Part shown: in pieces, positions 48,201 through 59,345 of the stretch
How the letters are laid out: each line of letters starts with the position of its first letter
Numbering within the stretch: the stretch's first letter is position 1
Notes under the pieces: generated by a model
Told to the model about the DNA's origin: nothing
What the model saw: the letters and a program-made list of their open reading frames with translations, nothing else
Database searches by the model: none
Assembly (NCBI RefSeq): GCF_032854445.1
Contig: NC_088300.1
Span: 12,061,191 to 12,125,190, forward strand
DNA from: Liolophura sinensis
Taxonomy: Eukaryota > Mollusca > Polyplacophora > Chitonida > Chitonidae
Length of the DNA stretch: 64,000 nt
Reading direction: 5' to 3'
Position numbers and translations under genes: made by a program

Positions 48201-51200
48201 TGGATTCCCATGGTTTATCACAGATTCAGTTCTGATATTTCTTGCTCCTAACACTATACTTTGTGAACTGTATTGTGGTTTTCAGGTGTTAGTTTGCTCT
48301 GAATGTATATTTAGTCTTCATCTGCATGTCTGACGATGTCACATGTATATCTACAGTATATTTACATAATTAATAACTCTTTGTTAATCTCAGATATTCT
48401 AATTGTCTGGATTGTTGCTTAAAGATGGTGCCTTGCTGTGTATACTTGACCAAGTTTAAGGTACACTTAACATATATGTATGTAGATCCAAACACAGGTT
48501 TAGGTACACACCTGCAAATTTGAAGTTACACTTGGACACATATCAGAACAACCCTCACTCTTTATTGTTGAGACGACAGGGTTTATTTGCTCCCAATGGT
48601 GGTCCAGAAGTTTGGTACACCGTATAATATTAGCTATTATAATTTGGACATTCAAATGGTTAAAAACCACTATTGTTGCTGAATGATGAATGTTCGACTC
48701 TTGTTCATGAACGTTGCTGTTGAAGAGCGTGCAGCAGCTAAGAGATGTGGAACTGGTACAGAGGAGGCTGTAGCCCTCTTAAAACCAAGCCGGGCTAACA
48801 TTTGAACCACAGGAAGTTGATGATCTGGTTTCCTGGCCTACATACCAACTAGTTAACATGCCTTGGCTTCAGCCTATAATATACAAATGCTGGGTGCCAG
48901 CAGCAGCAGCTGGGATTGCTCTGAGGTTGAACTGGCCCACCAGTCACAGCCAGCAAGCCATCTAGCCAGCCTCCTCTAGCCACTGTCACACTGTGGAAAG
49001 AGTTTGAGGACAGCTCTGCCAGTAACTGAGACCTCGCCAGGCTAAGCTTCATTTACAATACATAACACATGAATTGCTTGAGAGGACCCCTGGCTCCAAC
49101 TTGTGGTCTGTAGTGTGCCGTCTACATATCCCTTCTGTTCATAAGTCATTAGTGTTTTTCTGAGTGGCAGGACGTGTGGTATCATTTTGTGGACCTTAAT
49201 AAATTGACCTTTGAATGAAAACCATAAATCCCAGCTTCATAGAATGACTGGACATACAGATCTGTCAAGCCATGAAGAATGAATGAATGAATGATTGTGG
49301 CATAATGAGGTTCATGCAAAGAAAAACTATGCTGACAAATTAAATTCAAACATGCACATGCATGTAATTTGGTACTTTGCTGAAGTAAAAGAATGGGAGA
49401 AAGTTAGGGTAATGTAAGAAGTTTTGGCAAGTTTTGTCTTTCCTGTGTCTCAGTGAACTGTTTCATGTTGTATTACGTGAAATATTTCAACATTATGTAT
49501 TTTTTATGTATTTTTGTATTCATCATAGTACAGACATTCACTTCAGGCTTGGTTGTTCACATATATGAACATTGTGGATTGGTTGGTATTGACATCATGT
49601 ATGTGGGCAGATCATGAGAGTGATAAGTAACAGCAAAATGTAAACCAAACATAAGTACGGACATATTGTTGGTTTATGGAGGAAGTGAACCGGAACAACA
49701 AGGGGCACTTTCATTGACATTAAAACATAAAAATCCACAAATATTGGCATACCAGATCAAGTCAGAGGATTGTGGTACATTTATGGGAAGTTTTTTCATG
49801 AAGGCCATAAATAGAAATGAGGGAGGTGTAATTGAATTAGAAACCAATATAGGTCAAATTTGTGGCATTAAAAAATGTATAAAAAGCATACCAAAATACA
49901 TGTACTTGCGAATGTACTTGTTATTTATTCACTGTTTGAGCAAGATGTTGGCCTTGTATTAACTAACCAGCTATTTCCAGAAGACATATATAAGGTCAGC
50001 TAATTTAGAATTTGAGGTAATGCCAGTATTGCCATCCCACTACAATGTACGTGTAACAGTTGTGTATACCAGTGATCTGCCATCAGTAGGTCATCGCCTA
50101 ATGCCAGGAAATCATTTCTTTCCATCTGATCTGTATAGCAACTTATTAATGGGGAAAAGATGGCGTGGGTTAGGCCTTTATAAATTACATGTATTTTGAC
50201 AGCTGGCAATTTTAACCCTGGCTAAAAAGGTGCAGGTGATAATTAATGTGGGTGGGTGTAAAATTCTATCTCTCAGTAAGCACAGAGTTAAGAAAGGATT
50301 TGTAATAAGGGTGTCATTGGATAGGGTCAGGCCCCTTGCCCCAATATGACCATGTTATCAGCACTATTATGGTATGTGTGACTGGTATAATATATGATGT
50401 AGGTGTACTTTGTCCTGCCTGCATGGACACACTTGTCTATAGTGTCTGGGTAGATATGCAGTACATACTGGGGAGAGGAGTCGGCCACAGATAGCTGGCT
50501 GCCAGATGGCAGGGCACACAGGCAAGCCAGGCAGGCAGGCAGTCAGTCAATGGGAGTAGACTCCCACGCAAGCCTTAACTCCTGTGGAAAGGCTTGGCCC
50601 AAAGCCAGATAAACCTGCCCTTCATAACTGCACTGCATTTCTCTCAATTGTGCTTGTGTGCCAGTGAGGTTTAAAGGGGCAGCCAGTCTATTTGATCAGT
50701 TGCAGAGAGTAGATGCTGCTTGTGTGTGAACCTGTGAGGAGGGCCGGGCCTCACTGTTGGGGACTGTGGCAGCATAACCCAGTGAAGCCCCTCACTGAGG
50801 GGGAGGCCCACTCACTCTTCATTCATGACCTGCTCACTCAGCCTACTTCATTCACCAGCGGATATTGAATGTGATATTCATGAGCAGATATCAGCCTTAA
50901 GCCATGCTTCTCTAACACATCTGACCTAGATTGCACAGACCTGGGATGCATGGCAGGGTGTTCACCATCTCTAGGTACAGTATCTATCCGTCTGTAAGCC
51001 ACAGCAATATCTACATATACATTTGCTCCATGTACTGTACCTTTATTTTTCATTGAGGCCACACAGCAGTTAAGTTTTCCCCCATTGTCTGCTCTTGGTG
51101 TAATAGATTTCTCAAAACCAGCGCCATGGAGGAACTTATGTACGTGAAATCATAGCAGGATGTTGAATACATGTAGAATACAAATGCTCACAATGTGCGA

Positions 51201-52336
51201 GATAATATACATGTGTGCTGTCATTTAAGAAAAAGAAAAGGATGCAGCTGTTCTATTACTCTATATCGCAGGTAGCCTCGCTTTCAAATGGCGAAGGTTG
51301 TAAGGTCAAATCTGACTTTTGCCTTTATGTACTGGTACTTTATTTGGTTTTCTTTGTTGTTATCTGTGACAGTCTTTTGAGAACTGACATGGTGTCAGCA
51401 TGAGGAATTTATCCTTTCAACATAATTTAACTTCAACATCAACTACATGTAGTGTTTCTGTGACATGTTTGTAAGTTAACAGGTAAATACATGTGCGTTG
51501 TCATGTAAGTATTTAACTCTGTTATTGTTTTTTAACACATTTTTTGTTTTCTTTTTTACTTAAGCTGATTTTCACTGTGAACTTTTCGTAAAGTTCACAG
51601 TAAATGTGTATCATTTTCTTTCCTCAAGGTGGATTTGAACTTTACATAACTTGTGTTGTGTAAGAGTGAATTGATTTGAAGGGAGGGAACTCTGCACTAA
51701 TCAGAACAAAACATTTACTCCTAGGTAGTGAAAGGAACAGCTGATATGGCGCCAAACCTTTTAGTATCTACATATATTCTGAGATAGACAAAACATAATC
51801 GATTAATGACTGTGAAAAACACAATCTTTCTTAAATGGGTATGAGTGACTCCTGATTTCTGGTTTCAGAGAACAGGTCATTAGTTTATGACTTTGTGTTA
51901 AAATTATCATGATTTAATGTACATGTTTGCAACATCTTGACCTGTTTACATGTACATGGCATGTTTAACCTCAGGAAATACTGTTACAAAGCCTGCTCAG
52001 TAAAGATGAAAACTTTTTGGGACATGTTTGGACTTTTTAGTGAGTAAAATGTGCTTCTACAATTAACATAAAAAAATGCGCCCACCCAAAGACATGTATA
52101 TTGCCAAGAAAATACAAAACTGACGTACTTTGAACGTAACTGTTCAGTTTTATATAGGTGTATGTGTGTGGTGAAAGCATTTTTGCTGTTACGGCAGCAA
52201 ATCTCCTATACATAAGTGGGTTGGATATGACTGATAGCAGAAACGAAGATTGAAGTACTATATATGTGAGCATTGCCAGAAGTTTCAGAAAGGAGATTGA
52301 CTATCCTGACCAACAAGGATAATTCTTTATAATCAG
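48201..52336 (+). other. SPRED intron 1, continued
   Basis: No gene. A segment at about 50440-50860 is richer in G and C, with a CAGGCAGGCAGGCAG tract near 50528. It looks different from the surrounding AT-rich DNA but has stops in all frames. ACATGTA-type palindromes are frequent. A 98-codon ORF at 49666-49962 is unidentified. Confidence 0.5.
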
Positions 52337-52480
52337 TTTGAAGCCTGTGGATAGTTGTGGATATCACCCCCGGGCTCTGCTCAATTTCTTCTACCATAAT
52401 GTTGGCGGCCGTCATGTAAGTAAAATGTTCTTGAGTAGGACATAAAATATCAACCAGAGAATTGGATAAATAAATAAATG
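52337..52480 (+). mobile_element. SINE fragment, SPRED intron 1
   Basis: CCCGGGCTCTGCTCAATTTC, CTACCATAATGTTGGCGGCC and TGTTCTTGAGTAGGACATAA with an (AAAT)n tail are recognisable. The head is missing and the body is diverged. Confidence 0.8.
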
Positions 52481-54395
52481 TAAGCACTTTGACCAGTAAA
52501 GGTAATGTTTAAACATTACATATTTCTGTTTAACTTTAATGTTCGTATTTGATCGCACTTGTGTTGTAAAATTACGGCAGTTGGTGAACATTATTGCATG
52601 TAAGCAGATTCACAGAAATTTTTTGCACATCTGTATTAAGACATCTATCCAAATTTATAATCTTCATTTTGCCAGAAATGATTTTCTATTTGTGTACTCT
52701 ACTTGTAGTCCTTGATCTCACCTCATTTTGTGGTTCTGTGATTTTTGTCTCCCTCTCTTGAAAAGGTGGGGAAGAGTGGGGTGGGTGGTTGGCTACACGA
52801 CTTAGACCATATATGGTCAAGTTGACATCTATACAATCTATTAAACGGATTCTTCATTTCATTTTCTTTCATTGTTTTGACCATTGTCATTGTAAAGTAC
52901 CAGTACTTTACGTGCTGGTGCCTCAATTTCATTATTATTACACCCTTAGTTGTTATGTTTTTGTTAGTTGTTTTGTTGAATTATTATGAATCATTCAATC
53001 TAGTATATATGTATGTATATGTACAGGTAAACTTAATCAATGAAGAGAGATCACCATGGAAACCGTGCATATGTATGCATTTGCAATCACACAGATGTGG
53101 AAAACTGTTAAATTGTTGCAGTGATAAATTAATTTTTAATGGTGTACATGATTAGTTGTATGTCTAGTTATTTTAGCCTTATCACCTCCCCTTTTTGAAA
53201 GACTAACATAATCATTGTTTGAATTTGAGTCTATAACCATGTAAAAAGTGAAGGTAAATTAATGCGAAGATATGCATGGCTTCTTCTTTCCGCCTAGTAC
53301 TATGTTGTCAACATGACATCGAAAAAAACAGAGGTACTCATATAGGTACTTGAATAAGAACTTTAATGTCTGGTTGCAACAATCTCATTAGTGTGATATA
53401 TTTGACCTTTGAAAAATATTTTGGGGTCAGTTTTCAAATAGATGTTTTGATCACTCTTGTAAAAAGATTTTCAAAAACTGTCTGACTACTATGGTTTAAA
53501 TGTCAGGCTTGGATACACTCCATGATTAGTGTTAACTGTTTGATTCGGTCCCAGTACGCAGTGTCCTAAAACATTAATGAAGTAACTTAAAATGTACGAG
53601 TTACCCATGAAGAGGTAAGACAGAACATTTTCTGAAGATGTGCCAAGTGGAAGACACAAACAGGTACATCTTTCATTTCCTTTCTGTGTTCTGGAGGTGG
53701 TCACTGGACATTGTGTTGACACATGTATACAGGAACATTTAAGAGACAGACTATCTGCGTATTTCTCTACTGTCTCTTTTTTTCTAACCACGGGTCAATT
53801 TGCCCACTTCCGGCCTCAATGTCTTACTTTAACTGAACATTACCCGTTTTCTGCATTCCAACCTAAGTTTAAGTGAGCAAATAGTGAGTGTCATAGTAGC
53901 ATAAAGTAAAAGTGCTGTAGCTGTCAAAACAACAAAGCTCTGGTTCACTTTGTTTTTCACACATATCTGTCACTATGGACCTGACAAACACTTCCTTGAC
54001 TGAGTCAAGTTATCACAGGCTTGGCAAATGCCTCCCGTGGTCGGGCAAATATGTGAGAAACTGGGCTGGAATCACCTTTTGGGTGTGCTGAGATAGATGA
54101 TATGATGCAACGTAGGTAGACTCAGCTATTGCAGACAGAGATTTGGTTTTTGTCGCAAAAAGTATTATTAATTGTGGATTCCTTATCAGAAGGTTGTTAA
54201 ACTATTTTTTGAGGTCAGCCTAGTGTTGTAAACATGTCCTTTTCTTGTGAAGGAACTGCCATCCATTTTAAGCTTCAATAATTTGTTTAAAAAAATGATC
54301 GGGGCCTACTTCTGCTATTAAACCTCAGAGACCATGTGTAGATTCTGTAATATATGAAGCTATCAGCGGGTTAAGTGGGCTTAGTAGCCGTAAAT

Positions 54396-54540
54396 AAGGA
54401 ATTTGTATATATACATGTATATATATGAAGCATTGATTACGCCAGAATTTGAAATTTCCAGTTTTTTTCTATTTGCCGTGTGTATTTCTCAAAGAAACCA
54501 AGACACCACCCTGGCTAAACCTGTGATTTACATTGTCCAT
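54396..54540 (+). repeat. Dispersed repeat copy in intron 1 (partner at 58462-58620)
   Basis: It shares with the intron-3 copy a TATATATGTATATA start, GAATTTGAAATTTCCA, a T-rich gap, GTGTATTTCTCAAAGAA and CCAAGACACCACCCTG, and TTTACATTG near the end, in the same order and orientation. Confidence 0.8.
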
Positions 54541-54973
54541 GAACATGTACAAAAGAAGCTTGTTACATATTTTGACTTGTGTTTTACTTGTGCAAACTTT
54601 CCTAGAACTGTGAGCTTTCTGTTGATGGGTATGACAGTCCCTGTGATCATGTGGTGGACGTTGGGGTAAAGTATGGGGGGTCTTGATGGCTCATTGAGTT
54701 AGTGTCCTCAGTACAGTCTATTGACCCCTAACCAATAAACTACCTCTAAATACATCTTGCCAAGAGCAGTAAGAATGCTGGAAAGTTCGGTTTTCTTCAG
54801 CCATCAACTTGACTGGCTGAGTGAAAATTCTTAATCTGATATGTAAGAATAATTTTTCAAAGATTGATAATTTAATACTGACAATAGATTTACATACATG
54901 TATTCATTATGTGTAAGAAGTTGACAAATGAAGATATGAAAGTGCACAGGTATATTATATTGAGAGGAGATTG

Positions 54974-55243
54974 TTAAATGGGCTTTGAGTTGACCTGTCC
55001 TGTGAAATGATCTATTTGACCTTGATATAGATATGGCATATGATCTGTCCCCTCTGCTGACATTTGCACTGCTGGGGAAGAAGGTTTGCTGGCAGTGCCC
55101 TTCTGGGTGCTGCTACCACCCCTACTGTTCTTGTCCTTAGTGCTGTGTTTCAGAAGGGCCCTGTACCCTGGGTCACTATGTAGCATGCAGCCCTGTGTAC
55201 TGGGTCTATCCCCAGGGCTGGAGCAGCTGTCTCCCAGGGTCAT
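54974..55243 (-). other. Open minus-strand frame of 89 codons, possible antisense exon
   Basis: Inside SPRED intron 1, read on the minus strand, this frame is rich in Ser, Gly, Pro, Lys and Thr (for example SSPGDRPSTQG, KDKNSRGGSSTQKGT) and has a more even, coding-like composition than other ORFs in the intron. It has an ATG and ends at TAA. I recognise no family and see no clear partner exon or promoter. It may be a single-exon antisense gene, a conserved regulatory segment, or chance. Confidence 0.18.
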
Positions 55244-55905
55244 ATTGCAGTAAGAATTCCAGTTTAGTTGTAAGTGGGTGAATTACTGGTACATACTGAC
55301 TGCAGCCTTCGACAAATCTCTCCGAACTGTTCCCTCCACTCTACATGCACAGGCTGCCATAGCAACAGGCTGCTGCTGCCACTGCTCTTTGTATCAGGCC
55401 CTATCCTTTACTCAAAACCTTAACTTACATTGGAACTCTCTCTGGATTTTTTTTTTGTTTCTACTCCATCCCATTCTCAAGTATTCAGATGTTTTTTTCT
55501 TTCTTCAGTGGCACTGTGCTTTAAAAACATGATTGTGTGTTTTAATCGATGAAAGCATGTCAAATTTTGCTGTTATAAAATGGAACAATGGATTCAACAT
55601 TTCTGTATTCAGAAGAAAGTTGCACTGTAATCAGCAGTGGGTATTGCATCTATAATACTATGAAGGAAAAAATGCTAGTGTTTCATTGACCATTTTCCAA
55701 GAGTGATGTCATTTTAGAGTGATGTGATTTATTTTCCACTTTCTATGATCATTGTCATCATGTATACATATATTTCTTTGTCAGGTAGTGCTGATGACTG
55801 TGTTCATTTGTCGCTTTCTTGCCAAAGGGTGACTATTGTTTGTCACTTATCAGTCATTACATTTTGTTGCCATACCTGACGTATTTGTGAACTCTTTGTT
55901 TTCAG

Positions 55906-56098
55906 TGACGACTTGTACCTGGTACAGGTACGCGCCCAGGTCATGACCAGGGACGACTCCACAGGGGGATGGGTGCCCATGGAAGGGGGTGGACTCAGTT
56001 TGGTGGGCCTTAAAAAGTTACTGCTAACCACCACGGGCTCAGAATCTGACACCAGATCAGAGTATCTTATATTCGGCCAGCGAATTGCAGACGACTCT
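55906..56098 (+). CDS. Spred: SPRED exon 2: first half of the EVH1 domain
   Basis: The acceptor TTTTCAG ends at 55905 and the donor GTAAGT starts at 56099. The exon completes residue 9 and encodes residues 10-73. It contains the hallmark SPRED block MTRDDSTGGW (residues 22-31), including the Trp at position 31, which corresponds to W31 of human SPRED1. This face of the SPRED EVH1 fold binds the GAP-related domain of neurofibromin and brings it to the membrane to shut off Ras-ERK signalling. Unlike Ena/VASP EVH1 domains, the family is not known chiefly for polyproline binding. The exon ends in phase 0 after ADDS, and exon 3 continues with VVLDC, as in vertebrate SPREDs. Identity is secure; function is inferred from the family. 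Confidence 0.95.
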
Positions 56099-58255
56099 GT
56101 AAGTATATCATGTCACAGACCTTTTCCACACACCTGTTTTCACAAAAGAAATGTCATTTATGATATTTGCACTATGTCACATGTAGGCTGTGTTCCATTA
56201 AAACATCCATGTATCGCTGTAAAGAAGTAACTTTCGCTTTCGCTGAACAAAAATACCATCCCAACCCCCCGGACTTACCCTAATTCTTCAACCTTTTCAG
56301 CCTCCTCTGCAAGCAATATTTTGAAACTTTCTAAGAGAACTGTAAGGTGTAAAGAAATAATTTGCATAGTTTTATCAAGCTTGCATCTTTAGTGACACAA
56401 ACAAATATTTTTTAGCATCATTTTCATAATAATTGTATGCATAAATTTCTCTGAAAAGTGCTTTAGTGGTTGAAAAGATTTACAGTAACCATTCAACCTT
56501 CAAAAGCACTGAACTTTAGATTGCTTTGGGGCATATTCATTAAAGTTTTCCTTTTTTACCTTCATGGAGGGAATCTGGGTCAGAGTGCACAAAGGTGATT
56601 TAATTTATGGGAGATTATCCAAAAATAAGACACAGAGTAGTGGCATTGAGATGTCACATGTACTTTGCAGAGGACCTTTATATACACATGCATGAACTTT
56701 ATTTTAGCCAGTACATGGAGATTTCTGGGCCCAGTATATGAAAGCTTTTATTCAACTCTTTTCCATCTCTTCATTTTGTTCTTTATTGAATTTTGAATTC
56801 ATAAGAATGAAAGTACAACAAAGCAACTCACTTACAGTTAAAAAAAAAAAAAAATCTACATGTTTAACCTTGCCCCCTTATGTGTTGACTTGTTCAACCT
56901 TGAGATGTGTTCATCAGTTCTACATAGTTCATGTAGACATGTTTACAACACTTGTATGTTTTGTAGGGCATTAAGAGTGCTATACTAGAGAGGACATTGT
57001 TGACATCAGAGTACATCTGTAACAACAAAGGCTGTGTGGGTGGGGTTAATTTACATAGTATGGAGCAGTTTTCCGTCCACGGCCTGTTTACTTAAACTGA
57101 ACGTAGTCCAGGTGATGTAGGAATACCGTCAATACAACCTGTATGGTCACTGGATTGTTCTGTCAATGGTTCGACAACATGTTTGTCCACATGGTACAAC
57201 ATTATACAGATGTCCTGGTATCAATCAATATTATCTGTGCTAATCCATGACTACGGTTACTCCCATCCCAGTGTGGTTTATGCTAGTAGGCTGTGTGGTA
57301 TCAGTCAGTTGCCATTGAATTGTTCTTCACACAGCACTAAAGCCATGGTTCACTAGCCACTTGCTCTAGATGGCAATGTTTACACCAGTTGTTCCGAACA
57401 AAGGTAAATTGCTGTGGACAAAGCCACCATATGCATCTACTTTTACTACTTGTTGGTGATACACCTTTTAACTTTAATGCAGTACAGTATAAATTAAGTG
57501 ATATATGTTTTGCTTAGTACTGCATACTAAGACATTTTAAAGTTCAGACTGAAACACAAACAAGTACAGAATGTGGAATTTAGGTTTTCTTTTTTAGGAC
57601 ATGTTATAATATCTGTGGAATGAACCCTGGTTCATACATATTCCACAAACTTACAACTGTTAGCTACTAAATTCAGTTGGCTGAATGACCGTCCTAGTCA
57701 TGTGTGGTCTTTACGGAATTGAAATACACTGGAGTTTCATATCACTGAATATGTTGTCAGTACGAATTTGTAAGTATGCGGGCAAATATGTGGCGCTGAC
57801 ATCAGTATACATGGACATGCATGTGAAGATCTTATCCGCTTTTGTCCTCAGCAAATGTGTAGATGTTATCAGCTTTACCTGAATACCACTAATGTTAATG
57901 GCTCACTCTTACCACTCCCTATAACGTCTTTTTACTTACTAGGTCTGAAATAACACCTGCTCCTAACCAGTATGAATGGAGGTCAAAGCTGAGACCAAAC
58001 GAAAGGGTTGTTTCAAAACACAAATTTGTGAAATGAAAGAAAATAAAGGCATTTCCTGAAGGTAACAGTATGATTGAATGAAAGGCTGACAGATAGGGAA
58101 GAGATTTTTTTTCAGACCTACATGTAGTATTAAATCTACAAATTCACATGGAGAGACTTTTATGGTGAGAAGGTACATGTATATATATGTATATACCTGA
58201 AAGTTCTATCAGATTTCCCGAGTATGTTCGCTAACTGTTTTGTTTCTATTGACAG
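56099..58255 (+). other. SPRED intron 2
   Basis: 2157 bp with GTAAGT at the 5' end and TTTCTATTGACAG at the 3' end. No other feature recognised. An A-rich run lies near 56839-56852. Confidence 0.85.
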
Positions 58256-58424
58256 GTGGTTCTGGATTGTGTTCTTAAGAAAGACATTCAATACACACAA
58301 GCTAACCCCACCTTCCACCACTGGCGGACAGATGACAAACGTTATGGCCTCACATTTGAACGATCATCCGACGCCAAGGCCTTTGATCGAGGAATCAAAC
58401 GGGCTGTGGCCGATTTAGTTGAAG
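58256..58424 (+). CDS. Spred: SPRED exon 3: second half of the EVH1 domain
   Basis: The acceptor TTGACAG ends at 58255 and the donor GTGAGG starts at 58425. The exon runs from residue 74 to the first base of codon 130. It has the most conserved stretch of the SPRED EVH1 domain: VVLDCVLKKD, then NPTFHHW (residues 90-96), GLTF (104-107) and AFDRGIKRA (115-123), which matches the C-terminal helix of the domain in vertebrate SPRED1/2. Thr106 aligns with Thr102 of human SPRED1. No frameshift or stop interrupts it. The phase-1 end splits a Gly codon (GAAG / GT) that is completed by exon 4. Together exons 1-3 give a full EVH1 domain at about residues 10-129, the expected size. Confidence 0.95.
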
Positions 58425-58461
58425 GTGAGGTTTTATTGATGGCTGAAAATGAAAGATGTCT

Positions 58462-58620
58462 TTATGTATATATATGTATATAAAGCATTTGATGAAGCCT
58501 GAATTTGAAATTTCCATTTTTTTTTTCGTATTTTCTGTGTATTTCTCAAAGAATCCAAGACACCACCCTGAAAATGACTGAAATGACTGAAAATGAAAAT
58601 TGGTCATGTAGTTTACATTG
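58462..58620 (+). repeat. Dispersed repeat copy in intron 3 (partner at 54396-54540)
   Basis: It starts 38 bases after the exon-3 donor and aligns with the intron-1 copy, with an extra GACTGAAAATGACTGAAAT-like insertion near 58576-58600. Confidence 0.8.
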
Positions 58621-59313
58621 CTGCCAGTCTTTTCCCATGTGTGGGCTTTGCTACAAAGGGAGATAATTCAGATATTAGTAATAATCAGTGTATAGCTTTC
58701 AGTCATTTACTTTTTCCCAAATTAGGTCTTAGGGTAAATTTAGATGTGGGTTAATATTATAGGAGTTATGTAAAATAAAGTGGTAAATTTGGAAAGATAG
58801 TATTTTGGGAAACTCTGCTGTGCTGGAACAGTGGTGTCTTAATCGTGCTGTGAAAAATTATATCTATATTGTAAATTACATCACCTGCATTTTTACTCTA
58901 GTAAAGAGCATTTCGGTCATAAGCTGGGCATAATATTGATCCCTACCCTGCGAGATAGATTGTGCTTTTTTAGTTGTAGATAGATTAGTCTTAAAATAAA
59001 ATTTAAAAACTGCGTCGTTGACCTAGTTCAAAGAGTAAAGGCTGTCTGGCGGCAATAAAGGTGGTACTGCCTACACACAGCTGTGATGAAATCTGCCACC
59101 CACTCGATCTCACCTGGTCGTATACGCTCCGCCTTGCACGTAAGTGTATGACAAGACAAAGAAGCAGAGCCAACTGGAGAAACTTCGCCCATCTACTGTT
59201 ACATTTAAGACAATAAATACAGGCTCCATGTTTAACCACTGACACATGTATCTGCTGTTGATGTGTGTTGAAAAAATGTGGAGACTAACCTTGGTGTCAC
59301 TGTGACTGTTTCA

Positions 59314-59345
59314 GGGTGCTGGGAAGGTGGGGGTGGGAGTGGGGG
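59314..59345 (+). other. G-quadruplex-type sequence in SPRED intron 3
   Basis: Five runs of at least three G (59314, 59321, 59329, 59335, 59341) are separated by 1-5 bases on the sense strand, satisfying the usual G4 pattern. Confidence 0.7.

Larger units (their letters stand above)
52481..55905 (+). other. SPRED intron 1, last part
   Basis: It holds copy 1 of a repeat family shared with intron 3 (54396-54540) and a minus-strand ORF (54974-55243). It ends in polypyrimidine ACTCTTTGTTTTCAG. Confidence 0.6.

Noticed and set aside
49666-49962. 98-codon plus-strand ORF as an extra SPRED exon
   Set aside because: Begins with TTG, no acceptor or donor in suitable phase, and no counterpart in the SPRED family between exon 1 and EVH1.
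54676-54735. Possible SINE head (GGCTCATTGAGTTAGTGTCC)
   Set aside because: Only the first ~50 bases resemble the head of the main family, with no body or tail following; too short to call.
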